Source: Pseudomarimonas salicorniae
Lineage (GTDB): Bacteria > Pseudomonadota > Gammaproteobacteria > Xanthomonadales > Xanthomonadaceae
Reading direction: 5' to 3'
NCBI RefSeq assembly: GCF_023156535.1
Contig: NZ_JALNMH010000001.1
Span: forward strand, 310,001 to 374,000
DNA: 64,000 bases
Below are positions 26,698-35,555 of this stretch, one piece after another. Under the pieces are notes generated by a model. The model did not search any database, was not told where the DNA came from, and saw nothing but the letters and a program-made list of their open reading frames with translations. The position numbers and the translations under genes are program-made. Numbering within the stretch: position 1 is the first letter of the stretch; each line of letters starts with the position of its first letter.

Positions 26698-29529
26698 ATG
26701 AAGCCAGTTTTCCGCGCCCTCGGCGCCAGCCTGCTTGCGCTCGGCATCTCCACCGCCCTGCACGCCAAGACCGAGGTCAGCATCCCGGTCGAGTCCTTCA
26801 CCCTGCCCAACGGCCTGACCGTGCTGGTGCACGAGGACCGCAAGGCGCCGATCGTCGCGGTCAACCTGTGGTACCACGTCGGCTCCAAGGACGAGCAGCC
26901 GGGCAAGACCGGCTTCGCCCACCTGTTCGAGCACCTGATGTTCCAGGGCTCGGAGAACTTCAAGGGCGAGTTCTTCGAGCCCTTCGAGAAGGTCGGCGCC
27001 ACCGAGCAGAACGGCACCACCAACTTCGACCGCACCAACTACTTCCAGAACGTGCCGACCACCGCGCTGGACATGGCGCTGTGGATGGAATCAGACCGCA
27101 TGGGCCACCTGCTCGGCGCCATCGACCAGGCCCTGCTCGACGAGCAGCGCGGCGTGGTGCAGAACGAGAAGCGCCAGGGCGAGAACCAGCCCTACGGCCG
27201 CCGTGTGTTCACCGAGCTGTTCCGCAACCTGTATCCGTCCGGGCACCCCTACAGCTGGCCGACCATCGGCCTGATGGAAGACCTCGAGGCGGCCAGCCTC
27301 GACGACGTCAAGCAGTGGTTCCGCACCTGGTACGGCCCGAACAATGCCGTGCTGGTGCTGGCCGGCGACATCGACGTCGAGACGGCGAAGAAGAAGGTCA
27401 CCCGCTATTTCGGCGACATCCCGGCCTCGGCCACGGTGCCGCGCCTGCCGACGATGATCCCCGAGCGCAGCGAGCGCACCCGACAGGTGCTCGAGGACCG
27501 CGTCCCGCAGACCCGCATCTACCGCGCCTGGAACACCGCCCAGACCGGCAGCGAGGAGGCCACCCGGCTCGAGCTGGTGGCGCAGATCCTCGGCGGCGGC
27601 AAGAGCTCGCGGCTGTCCGAGCGCCTTGTGCTGAAGGAGAAGCTGGTCGACAACATCAATGTCTTCCAGTGGTCGAACCAGCTGTCCGGCAACTTCATGA
27701 TCATCACCACGATCAAGGACGGCGTCGACGTGGCCAAGGTCGAGCAGATCCTCGACGAAGAGATCGCCCGCTTCCGCAAGGACGGCCCGACCGCCGAGGA
27801 GCTTGAGCAGGCGCGCACGGTGATCAAGGCCGGCTTCCTGCGCGGCATCGAGCGGGTCGGCGGCTTCGGCGGCAAGTCCGACGTGCTGGCCAGCTGCCAG
27901 GTGTTCACCGCCAAGCCGGACTGCTTCGAGGACGAGCTGGAAACCATGGCCGCGGCCACCCCGGCGGTGCTCACCGCCAGCGCGGCGAAGTGGCTGGGCG
28001 GCGGCGACCACACCCTGGTCATCGCCCCGGGCGAGCAGGCGCTGGGCGCCCAGCCCGAGAAGCCCTTCCCGACCCGCAGCGAGGATGGCAAGAACGACCG
28101 CGTGCTGACCCCTGATCCGAAGTTCAGCGTGGTCAAGACCGATGTCGACCGCAGCAAGGGGGTCCCCTCCACCGACAGCTTCCCCGACCTCAGCTTCCCC
28201 GGCCTGCAACGCGCGACCCTGTCCAACGGCATCCCGGTAGTGCTGGCCGAGCGCCATGAGGTGCCGGTGGTCCAGCTGAACATGGAGTTCCGCGGCGGCT
28301 ACGCGGCCGATGTCGGCCGTCGCCTCGGCACCTCCAGCTTCACCATGTCGATGCTCGACGAGGGCGCCGGCGAGTACGACGCGATCGGTCTGTCGCGGCG
28401 TGCCGACTCGCTGGGCATGCAGTACGGCAGCGGCGCCGACCTCGACGGCGCCGAGATCTACGTCTCGGCCCTGAAGGAGAACCTCGGCCCCTCGCTGGAC
28501 CTGTTCGCCGACATGGTGCGCCGTCCGACCTTCCCGCAGGACGAGATCGACCGGGTCAAGGCGACCTGGATCGCCGGCATCAAGCAGGAAAAGACCCGGC
28601 CGAACTCGCTGGCCCTGCGCCTGATGCCGCCGCTGCTCTACGGAGAGGGCCACAGCTATGCCATGCCCTTCTCGGGCAGCGGCACCGAGGCCTCGATCGG
28701 CGCCCTGACCCGCGATGAGCTGGTCGATTTCCATCAGGACCTGATCCGTCCGGACAACGCCACCCTGGTCATCGTCGGCGACACCACGCTGAAGGAGATC
28801 ATCCCCCTGCTGGAGAAGCGCTTCGCCGACTGGAAGGCGCCCGAAGCCAAGCTCGAGATCCCGAAGATCGCCGAGGTCGCCCCGCCCAAGGCGGCGCGCG
28901 TGTTCCTGGTCGACCAGCCCGGCGCGACGCAGGCCAACATCTTCGTTGGCCAGCTGGTGCCCTCGACCCGCGACGACAAGGCGCTGGAGTTCGACATCGC
29001 CAACGACGTGCTCGGCGGCACCTTCAGCTCGCGCCTGAACATGAAGCTGCGCGAGGAGAAGCAGTGGGCCTATGGCGCCTACAGCTTCACCCAGGGCGCC
29101 CTCGGCCAGCGGCCGTGGGTGGCCTTCTCGCCGGTGCAGATCGACAAGACGGTGGAGTCGCTCGGCGAGCTGAAGAGCGTGATCAGCGGCTTTGCCACGG
29201 GCGGGGTGCCGATCGAGGCCGCCGAGGCGGACAAGATCAAGCTCAACAACGTCCGCTCCCTCCCCGGCGCCTACGAGACCGCCGGCTCGGTGATGAACCA
29301 GATCGGCAGCATCCTGCGCTACGACCGCCCGGACAACTACGTCGAGCTGTACAAGCAGCGTACCGAGAACCTGCCGCTGGAGGCGGTGCGCACGGCGGCG
29401 GCGACCATCCGCCCCGAGGCCCTGACCTGGGTGGTGGTGGGTGACCTGAAGACCATCGAGCAGCCGATCCGCGAGCTCGGCCTCGGCGAGGTCACCATCA
29501 TGGATGCCGACGGCAAGCCGAAGTCCTGA
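26698..29529 (+). CDS. Secreted M16-family zinc metallopeptidase (two-domain)
   Basis: 943 residues from ATG 26698, chosen because it starts the signal peptide MKPVFRALGASLLALG...LHA and follows a CCGGAG site. An earlier in-frame ATG (26644) would bury the signal. The first M16 half carries the inverted zinc motif HLFEH (residues 75-79) and the downstream glutamate in RGVVQNEKRQGE. The second half (from about residue 500) repeats the fold without the zinc motif, as in pitrilysin-type fused halves. It probably degrades peptides in the periplasm. It stands alone and ends in a strong hairpin. Confidence 0.92.
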   Translation: MKPVFRALGASLLALGISTALHAKTEVSIPVESFTLPNGLTVLVHEDRKAPIVAVNLWYHVGSKDEQPGKTGFAHLFEHLMFQGSENFKGEFFEPFEKVGATEQNGTTNFDRTNYFQNVPTTALDMALWMESDRMGHLLGAIDQALLDEQRGVVQNEKRQGENQPYGRRVFTELFRNLYPSGHPYSWPTIGLMEDLEAASLDDVKQWFRTWYGPNNAVLVLAGDIDVETAKKKVTRYFGDIPASATVPRLPTMIPERSERTRQVLEDRVPQTRIYRAWNTAQTGSEEATRLELVAQILGGGKSSRLSERLVLKEKLVDNINVFQWSNQLSGNFMIITTIKDGVDVAKVEQILDEEIARFRKDGPTAEELEQARTVIKAGFLRGIERVGGFGGKSDVLASCQVFTAKPDCFEDELETMAAATPAVLTASAAKWLGGGDHTLVIAPGEQALGAQPEKPFPTRSEDGKNDRVLTPDPKFSVVKTDVDRSKGVPSTDSFPDLSFPGLQRATLSNGIPVVLAERHEVPVVQLNMEFRGGYAADVGRRLGTSSFTMSMLDEGAGEYDAIGLSRRADSLGMQYGSGADLDGAEIYVSALKENLGPSLDLFADMVRRPTFPQDEIDRVKATWIAGIKQEKTRPNSLALRLMPPLLYGEGHSYAMPFSGSGTEASIGALTRDELVDFHQDLIRPDNATLVIVGDTTLKEIIPLLEKRFADWKAPEAKLEIPKIAEVAPPKAARVFLVDQPGATQANIFVGQLVPSTRDDKALEFDIANDVLGGTFSSRLNMKLREEKQWAYGAYSFTQGALGQRPWVAFSPVQIDKTVESLGELKSVISGFATGGVPIEAAEADKIKLNNVRSLPGAYETAGSVMNQIGSILRYDRPDNYVELYKQRTENLPLEAVRTAAATIRPEALTWVVVGDLKTIEQPIRELGLGEVTIMDADGKPKS

Positions 29530-29564
29530 GCGGGGCGCTGAACCGGCCCCGGCGTCCGTGACAC

Positions 29565-29594
29565 AATCCCCGCCACCAAGGTGTGGCGGGGATT
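29565..29594 (+). terminator. Strong 12-bp hairpin between M16 peptidase and AraC-HDOD gene
   Basis: Perfect stem AATCCCCGCCAC paired with GTGGCGGGGATT, loop of 6 nt. It lies 35 nt after the M16 stop, so it may end that transcript, although no U-run follows. Its 3' arm also contains the GGCGGGG that would serve as ribosome site for the GTG at 29598. In read-through transcripts the hairpin would therefore hide the next gene's start. Confidence 0.6.
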
Positions 29595-29597
29595 GAT

Positions 29598-31487
29598 GTG
29601 TCCGGCGAAGTCGCGTCCAGCGCTAACAGCTCCATCCTGCTTGCGCCGATCGAGGCGCTGGCCGACGAGGACCCGGGCTTCGCCGCGCGCCTGCGCAACG
29701 CGCTGGGCATCACCGACCTCGGCCTTGCCTGCCAGGCTGGACTCGACCCCGAGCGGCTGCGCCTGCTGCTCGACACCACCCGCCAGCACCTCGGCGGCGA
29801 GGGCGGCGCCCTGCAGCTGGCCCACGCCATGCCGCTGCAGTCACTCGGCCGCCTGGGCCTGTACCTGCTCTCGGCGCAGGACCTGCGCGAGCTGCTGATC
29901 GACCTGCACCGCTACTGGCCGCTGATCCAGCTCGGCCATTCGCGGCTGGAGATCGGCATCGGCAGCGAGCAGGTGCTGATCGGCTTTGCCGCCGGCGCGA
30001 CGCCGCCCGGCGAGATCGAGCGCTTTGCCGAGGAGCTGACCCTGGCGGCCCTGCTGCGCCTGCTGCGGCAGATGCTGGGCGAGGCGGCCGGCCCGTTCGC
30101 CATCGTCTATCCCGAGGGCAGCGCGCCGCGCGCGGAGTGGAACGACCTGTTTGGCGTGGCCAGCCGCGGCGGGCACAGCCGTCTGGCCCTCGAGCTGCCG
30201 GCCAGCGCGCTCGACCTGCCGGCGCGCACCGCGCAATCCGCGATGCGCGACACCCTGCGTGGTGAGCTGGAGCTGGCCCTGGTCTGGCGTCGCGAGCAGC
30301 AGAGCACGTCCCGCCGCGTGCTGCGCGTGCTCGCCGAACAGGGCGGCGCGCTCAGCCTCGACCCGGCCGAAGTCGCCGCCGAGCTGGGCCTGTCGCCGGT
30401 GGCGCTGAGCAACCAGCTGCGTCTGGAAGGCGGCGACTTTGCGGCCCTGCTCGACAGCGTCCGCCGCGAACGCCTGCTGCACGGCCTGCTGGCCCAGGAG
30501 ACCCCACTCGAGGAGCTGGCCGCCCAGCTCGGCCTCGACGGCATCGAGGAGCTCTCACGGCAGTGCCAGCGCTGGTTCCAGGCCAGCCCTTCGCAGCTGC
30601 GCAGCGACGCCCTGGCGTGCGGCTTCGACGCCCGCCGCGGCAGTGCCCACGAGGTCGAGCAGCTGCCGCCCGCCCCGCAAACCTGCCGCGCGCTGATCGC
30701 CCTGCGCTACATGGAGGAGGCCGATCTCGACCAGATCGTCGAGGTGGTCGAGACCGACCCTGCGCTGACCGCCAAGATCATGGGTCTGGCCGGCAGCGCC
30801 TTCTATGGCGCGCGCAAGGTGCGCGACCTGAAGGACGCCATCGGCCGCGTGCTCGGCCTCAACGAGCTGATCCGCGTGGCCAGCGTGCTGGTCGCCCAGC
30901 AGAGCCTCAAGCCGCGCGACTGCGCCGGCTTCGACCTGCTGGCGCTGTGGACGCGGGCGCTGGCCACCGGGCACGCGCTCGGCGAACTGCTGCGCCCCGC
31001 GCGCCCGGCGGTGGACGCCGAGGAACTGCGCCTGATCGGCCTGTTCCACGAGCTGGGCCTGCAGGTGCTCGCCCATCGCGCCGGTCCGCAGCTCTCGGCC
31101 CTGCTGCAGGAGGTCGACCCCTGCCTGGACGAGGCCTCGCTGCGCCGCGCCGAACTGCGCCGGCTCGGTACCACCCGGCACATCACCGGCTCGCTGCTGC
31201 TGGCCCACTGGGGACTGCCCAGCGAGACCGTGCGCGCCCTGCGCCAGCTCGACCACCTGCTCTACGACCCGATGGCCGAAGCGCCGATCTGGCTGCGCCT
31301 GCTGGCCGTGCTGAGCCGCTACTTCCGCCTGCGCTACCAGGGCCAGCCGGTGGACGTCGAGCGCATCGCGATCGCCGGCCTGCTGCAGCGCGCCGGGGTC
31401 GAGGTCGAGCCGGACAGCCTCGGCACCCAGCTCGACGACATCATGGACCAGCGCCAGCAGCAGGCCGAGACCCTGCTCGGCGCCTGA
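29598..31487 (+). CDS. AraC-type regulator fused to HDOD domain
   Basis: About 629 residues. Residues 15-215 resemble the Arabinose_bd sensor region of OruR-type AraC regulators. Residues of about 240-335 are an AraC helix-turn-helix pair (LDPAEVAAELGLSPVALSNQ and TPLEELAAQLGLDGIEELSR followed by QCQRWFQASPSQLR). Residues of about 355-550 are an HDOD domain (LPPAPQTCRALIALRYMEEA, ETDPALTAKIMGLAGSAFYG, LGLNELIRVASVLV). HDOD proteins usually sit in signalling proteins linked to motility or c-di-GMP. The DNA-binding fusion is unusual. GTG 29598 is preferred over GTG 29583 because the latter lies inside a hairpin. The 3' end overlaps the convergent membrane-protein gene by 47 bp. Confidence 0.82.
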   Translation: MSGEVASSANSSILLAPIEALADEDPGFAARLRNALGITDLGLACQAGLDPERLRLLLDTTRQHLGGEGGALQLAHAMPLQSLGRLGLYLLSAQDLRELLIDLHRYWPLIQLGHSRLEIGIGSEQVLIGFAAGATPPGEIERFAEELTLAALLRLLRQMLGEAAGPFAIVYPEGSAPRAEWNDLFGVASRGGHSRLALELPASALDLPARTAQSAMRDTLRGELELALVWRREQQSTSRRVLRVLAEQGGALSLDPAEVAAELGLSPVALSNQLRLEGGDFAALLDSVRRERLLHGLLAQETPLEELAAQLGLDGIEELSRQCQRWFQASPSQLRSDALACGFDARRGSAHEVEQLPPAPQTCRALIALRYMEEADLDQIVEVVETDPALTAKIMGLAGSAFYGARKVRDLKDAIGRVLGLNELIRVASVLVAQQSLKPRDCAGFDLLALWTRALATGHALGELLRPARPAVDAEELRLIGLFHELGLQVLAHRAGPQLSALLQEVDPCLDEASLRRAELRRLGTTRHITGSLLLAHWGLPSETVRALRQLDHLLYDPMAEAPIWLRLLAVLSRYFRLRYQGQPVDVERIAIAGLLQRAGVEVEPDSLGTQLDDIMDQRQQQAETLLGA

Positions 31488-33138
31488 GGCGGCGCGTCAC
31501 CACGCAGGCGAGCAACGCGACCAGCGCCGCGCCGGCCAGCAACACCCCACCCAACTGCCCCGGCGGCGCCGCGCGCCGCAGCAGCAGGGTGTAGCGGCCG
31601 GCAGGCAGGCGCAGGCGCAGGCGGCCATCGGCGCTGGTGCCCGCGTCCATCCTCGCCTCTCCCGGCGGGCCTTCGATGATCCAGCCGGGATAGCCCAGCT
31701 GCGGCAGCAGCACCTCGGCCTCGCCGCGCAGGTCGACCCGGTAGCGGCGCAGCGAGGCGTCCAGAGCCTCGATGCGGCCGATCCCGTGCAGCAGGCGCGG
31801 CTGGCGCGGCCAGGCCGACAGATCGGCATTCCAGGCATTGCCCATCGCCTGCGGGCGATACTCCAGGTTCGGCCAGACGCAGCGCTGCGCATGCAGGTTC
31901 GCCTCCGCCCCGGCCAGCCGCTGCGTCGCCGCCTCGCGGATCGGCACCGCGGCGAGCCAGGCCAAGGCCAGCGCCCCCAGCAGGACCGCGTGGCCGAGCC
32001 CCATCGCGCCCGGCCGGCCCTCGCCCGGCGCCAGCGCCGCCGCCATCAGGCGCAGGGCGCAGAGCGCGATGAGTCCGTCCCAGCGCCAGCCGAACTGCAG
32101 GAACTGCAGGGCTGGCACGGCCTCGTAGAGCGGTGCGGCCAGCGCGCTGGACAGCCACAGCGCGGTCAGTCCACAGCCGGCGTACAGCGGCCAGGCGGCG
32201 TCCGCGGCGGGACGCCGGATCGCCACCCAGGCCAGCGCGGCGAGCAGCAGCAGGCCCGGCGTGGCCTCGGCGAGATGCGGAAGCTCGCCGGCGGCAAACA
32301 GCAGGTTGCCGGTCACGCGCCACTGCGGCGCCTCGCGCAGTTGATCGATATGTACAGTGTCCAGCGCCCCCAGCAGGGGCAGCCAGAAGGGCGCCGCCAG
32401 CCCCGCGGCCAGCAGGCCGGACACGGCGAGCCGCAGCGCCTGCGCGCGGCCCTCGGGGCCGCCGCCCAGGCCCAGCGCCAACACGCAGCCGGCGAGCAGC
32501 AGGGCAAGCTGGAAGGCGCTCAGAACATGGCTGTACAGCAAAGCCGCCAGCAGGATGACCAGCAGCGGATCGCAGACCACCGCCGGGCGCCGCTCCAGCC
32601 GCCACGCGATCCACGGCAGCAGGCCAAGAGCCAGCGCGCCGGCCGGCATATTGAAGTGCAGCGCCAGCTGGCTACCCGCGGGCAGCAGCAGCCAGATCCC
32701 GGCCAGGGCCAAAGCCCACGGCGCCGACACACGCCCGCGCAGCCAGCAGAACACGCCCAATGCCCCGCCCAGCAGGGCCAGCCCGTAGACCGCCTTCAGC
32801 GCGATCGGCGCATCCGCGCCCAGCGCCAGCACCGCGCTGCCGAGCACATAGGCCAGCGGCGGATAGAACAGGAACACCGGCCCGCCGAACCCCTGGTTGG
32901 CCTGGGTGATCCAGCGCGGCCAGCCCTCGCCCGCAACCAGCCCATCGAAGAAGCCCTGCTGCCAGCACAGATGCACGTGCCAGTCGCGAAAGCGCACCAG
33001 TCCCTCAGGCTCCAGCCCCCACGCCGCCTGGCCGACGGCCAGCAGCAGGCAGGCACCGGCAAGCACCCAGGTCAGCGCTGGAAACGGAACTCGGCGGGAC
33101 ATGCGCAGCACCATCAAGGAAGCGCGCAGGGTAACCAT
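31441..33138 (-). CDS. Multi-spanning membrane protein, glycosyltransferase-like (PTPS-related type)
   Basis: About 565 residues. There are some ten to twelve hydrophobic helices over the first 400 residues, then a soluble C-terminal beta-rich domain (LHGIGRIEALDASLRRYRVDL...LPQLGYPGWIIEGPPG) and a last membrane helix near the end. Segments such as WHVHLCWQQGFFDGLVAGEGWPRW, FLFYPPLAYVLGS and LHFNMPAGALALGLLPWIAW resemble the '6-pyruvoyl-tetrahydropterin synthase-related' integral membrane proteins, which look like GT-C glycosyltransferases. That assignment is from memory of the pattern. The start is uncertain: ATG at 33138, 33114 or 33102 are all in frame. Lipid-linked sugar transfer is possible but not shown. 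Confidence 0.7.
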   Translation of the reverse strand: MVTLRASLMVLRMSRRVPFPALTWVLAGACLLLAVGQAAWGLEPEGLVRFRDWHVHLCWQQGFFDGLVAGEGWPRWITQANQGFGGPVFLFYPPLAYVLGSAVLALGADAPIALKAVYGLALLGGALGVFCWLRGRVSAPWALALAGIWLLLPAGSQLALHFNMPAGALALGLLPWIAWRLERRPAVVCDPLLVILLAALLYSHVLSAFQLALLLAGCVLALGLGGGPEGRAQALRLAVSGLLAAGLAAPFWLPLLGALDTVHIDQLREAPQWRVTGNLLFAAGELPHLAEATPGLLLLAALAWVAIRRPAADAAWPLYAGCGLTALWLSSALAAPLYEAVPALQFLQFGWRWDGLIALCALRLMAAALAPGEGRPGAMGLGHAVLLGALALAWLAAVPIREAATQRLAGAEANLHAQRCVWPNLEYRPQAMGNAWNADLSAWPRQPRLLHGIGRIEALDASLRRYRVDLRGEAEVLLPQLGYPGWIIEGPPGEARMDAGTSADGRLRLRLPAGRYTLLLRRAAPPGQLGGVLLAGAALVALLACVVTRRLRRRAGSRPAAGAGP

Positions 33139-33221
33139 CCCCAGTGAGCGGCGGGAACCTTCATCGAGCAAGCCGCTCGACACGACCCCGCACAAACGCG
33201 ACCTCGCCCCCCCCCCAGACC

Positions 33222-33583
33222 GCGCCTTCGCCTTCCCATAGGGTGCGGCTCGCCGCACCGAACGTACCGCCCCGAATCCCCGCACCGCCGCGCCACTACC
33301 CACCGCCCCAAGCCTCCGCCAACACGCCGGCGCCTCCCACGCCCGCCAAGCCCCAGAACCGTTCGTGCTGAGGTACCGAAGCAAGAACGCCTCCGCCAGA
33401 ACGCGGCTTCGCCTTCCCATAGGGTGCGGCTCGCCGCACCGAACGTACCCCCCGAATGCCCGCACCGCCGCGTCACTGCCCACCGCCCCAAGCCTCCGCC
33501 AACACGCCGGCTCCGTCCCCACCGGCCACGTAACGAAAGCGTTCGTGCTGAGGTATCGAAGCAGGAACGGCCTCGCAATCCTG
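33222..33583 (+). repeat. 181-bp tandem duplication with partial C palindromes
   Basis: Two direct copies (about 33222-33402 and 33403-33583). Each starts CTTCGCCTTCCCATAGGGTG with a diverged half of the type C palindrome (CGGCTCGCCGCACCGAACGT). Each continues through CCCACCGCCCCAAGCCTCCG and ends with GTTCGTGCTGAGGTA[CT]CGAA. The CATAGG points lie at 33237 and 33418. The copies differ at scattered bases, so the duplication is not very recent. Confidence 0.85.
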
Positions 33584-33591
33584 CGGCCTCG

Positions 33592-33773
33592 CCCTTCGAT
33601 ACCTCAGGGCGAACGGATCACGTGCGTGCGCACGAATAGCCCAGCCGTGGCCTGTCGCGCCGGCAAGCGCGGCAGAAGCGAATGCATTCCAACAGCGCGC
33701 CCGCCAGCCCCGAGCCGCCCCAACACCCACCAGCCAACGAAGCCGTTCGTGCTGAGGTATCGAAGCACGATCG
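33592..33773. repeat. Further copies of the GTTCGTGCTGAGGTATCGAAG element
   Basis: A reverse-oriented copy (33592-33615, CCTTCGATACCTCAGGGCGA) and a forward copy (33745-33773). These add to the copies ending each tandem unit at 33361-33389 and 33541-33570. The element is a short imperfect palindrome found widely between genes in proteobacteria. Confidence 0.75.
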
Positions 33774-33998
33774 GCCCCGCAGCCAAGAGATCACGCTCTC
33801 CGCCACCCAAGGACCAAGGCCCGAACGCCATCCCTGCGCCAAGCCCCGTCGCCGCCGCCAGCCCGCCAAACCTCACCCAAAGGCCCATCCGAAACCCGCC
33901 CCCGGCAGCGCAGCATCCCCTGCCCGCAGGGCCCGCCTGATTGCAAGCGGCCGCACTGTGGCTAGACTGGCCGGCATTCAATCGGGGGATCCCGCCGC

Positions 33999-35060
33999 AT
34001 GACCATCGAAGCGTCCGACCTTGCCAAGCTGTATCCGCTGGACAGCCTGCGTCCGGAAACCCGCGAACAGCTTGCCGGCGAGGCGGCGGTCAACGAGTAC
34101 CTGAAGGGCGAGGAGCTGTTCCGCGCCGGCGACGTCGACGGCGACACCTTCTACGTGCTCGAGGGCATCGTCGAAAGCGTCTATCCCGATGGCCGTAGCA
34201 AGCAGTTCAACGCCAGCTCGCTGCAGGGTCGCTACGCCATCGGCGACTCGCAGCCGCGCCGCTTCACCGCACGCGTGGTTTCGCCCAGCGCCCGCGTGCT
34301 GCGCCTCGACCGCCGCTACACCGAGAAGGTCATCGCCTGGGACCAGCTCTCGCGCAGCGAGAACTTCCGCCACTTCGACCCCAGCCCCGAAGGCAACCGC
34401 TGGGTGTTCCGCCTGCTGCAGAGCCGCGCCTTCCACAAGCTGCCCACCGGCAATATCGAACGCATGTTCTCCAGCTTCGAGGAGATCAGCGTCCGCGCCG
34501 GTGAGGTGGTGATCAAGGAAGGCGACAGCGGCGACTACTTCTATGTCATCAAGGAGGGCGCGGCCTCGGTGTCGAAGTTCCTCGACGGCGCCGAGACCGT
34601 GGTCGCCTATCTGGTCCGCGGCGACTGCTTCGGCGAGGACGCCCTGCTCTCCAACTCGCCGCGCAACGCCACGGTGAAGATGATGCAGGACGGCCGCCTG
34701 ATGCGCCTCGCGCGCAAGGCCTTCGAGGACGTGCTCAAGCCGCCGGTGGTCGAGTGGCTCAGCCCCGGCCAGGCCTCCATCCTCGCCCGCAAGGGCGCCG
34801 TGGTGGTCGACGTGCGCCTGCCCGCCGAACACGCCCAGCGCTCGATCAAGGGCTCGCTGAACATCCCGCTGTCGATCCTCCGCGAGGAAGCCTCGGAGAA
34901 GTTCGATCGCCGCCAGCAGTTCGTCGTCTACTGCAACACCGGCGAACGCAGCGCCGCCGCCGCCTTCATCCTCACCCGCCTCGGCTACACCGACGTCTAC
35001 GCCCTGCAGGGCGGCCTCGCCGGCATGCTGAAGCAGCAGGAAAAAACCGCCGCAGGCTGA
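33999..35060 (+). CDS. Double cyclic-nucleotide-binding domain protein fused to rhodanese
   Basis: 353 residues, cytoplasmic, no helix-turn-helix. The first CNB-like fold (about 15-110: YLKGEELFRAGDVDGDTFYVLEG) is followed by a second (about 150-245: VRAGEVVIKEGDSGDYFYVIKEG and GDCFGEDALLSNSPRNATV). The second has the phosphate-binding cassette with GED...NSPRNATV. The C-terminal rhodanese domain (about 258-350) has its active-site cysteine near 312 in VYCNTGERSAAAA, so sulfur transfer or arsenate/phosphate chemistry is possible. The gene stands directly left of the integron cassette array and is followed by a hairpin. Confidence 0.9.
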   Translation: MTIEASDLAKLYPLDSLRPETREQLAGEAAVNEYLKGEELFRAGDVDGDTFYVLEGIVESVYPDGRSKQFNASSLQGRYAIGDSQPRRFTARVVSPSARVLRLDRRYTEKVIAWDQLSRSENFRHFDPSPEGNRWVFRLLQSRAFHKLPTGNIERMFSSFEEISVRAGEVVIKEGDSGDYFYVIKEGAASVSKFLDGAETVVAYLVRGDCFGEDALLSNSPRNATVKMMQDGRLMRLARKAFEDVLKPPVVEWLSPGQASILARKGAVVVDVRLPAEHAQRSIKGSLNIPLSILREEASEKFDRRQQFVVYCNTGERSAAAAFILTRLGYTDVYALQGGLAGMLKQQEKTAAG

Positions 35061-35080
35061 GCGGTCAAGGCACGCACGCA

Positions 35081-35107
35081 CCGGAAGCGGCGCAGGGCCG
35101 CTTCCGG
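35081..35107 (+). terminator. Hairpin after the CNB-rhodanese gene
   Basis: Stem CCGGAAGCGGC with its exact complement and a 5-nt loop, 21 nt past the stop codon. No U-tract, so intrinsic termination is uncertain. It may protect the transcript end. Confidence 0.5.
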
Positions 35108-35491
35108 CTGGCGACATCATCGCGCAGCATCCAGCCCGGCCGGCGCGCGTGCGCGCCGCGCTTCGCCGAAGCCACCCCAGCCGCCCCAGACAAGACCCGA
35201 ACCCCGCCCGGCGCGCGCTCGCAACGGGCGGACACAGCACGGCTGCCCTTTGCCGACATTCCGTCCCTGTTGCGGATACCCAGGCAAGCAGTACGGCGCC
35301 GAGGGGCGTCGCTAACCGGGGCAATCAACGCCGCGCGAGATCTCCCCAATCGCCCAACCGCAAACCGGTTATCACCCCGCTTCCGCCCGGATAACGGATA
35401 TCACCCCGCTTTGACCCCCTCGTTCAGCTTTCCGCACCGGCGATCTACGCGCCCAGCCCGCGTAAGTGGTGGATTCGAGGCACAAAGCTTG

Positions 35492-35520
35492 TTGACCCTA
35501 CGACCTCCAGCCACCAAGAT
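35492..35520 (+). promoter_or_regulatory. Possible cassette promoter (Pc-like)
   Basis: TTGACC, a 17-nt spacer, then CAAGAT, reading towards the first cassette 53 nt further on. The -35 is near consensus and the -10 matches three of six positions. A promoter in this place would drive the proximal cassettes of an integron. Position and sequence only; no other support. Confidence 0.35.
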
Positions 35521-35555
35521 CCGAGATATCGCCCCACTTCTGGGGTCTACTAGTA

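Larger units (their letters stand above)
33139..33998. other. Repeat-rich gene-free interval
   Basis: About 860 bp with no supported gene. It contains a 181-bp tandem duplication (33222-33583), several copies of a GTTCGTGCTGAGGTATCGAA element, and an unusually cytosine-rich plus strand over 33680-33940. Confidence 0.7.
35061..35555. other. Gene-free interval left of the cassette array (no integrase)
   Basis: About 495 bp where an integron integrase gene or its remnant would be expected. I find no open frame resembling a tyrosine recombinase on either strand. It contains a hairpin (35081-35107), two near-direct copies of TATCACCCCGCTT (35370-35415), and a possible promoter (35492-35520) reading into the first cassette. 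Base composition falls towards the right end. Confidence 0.6.
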
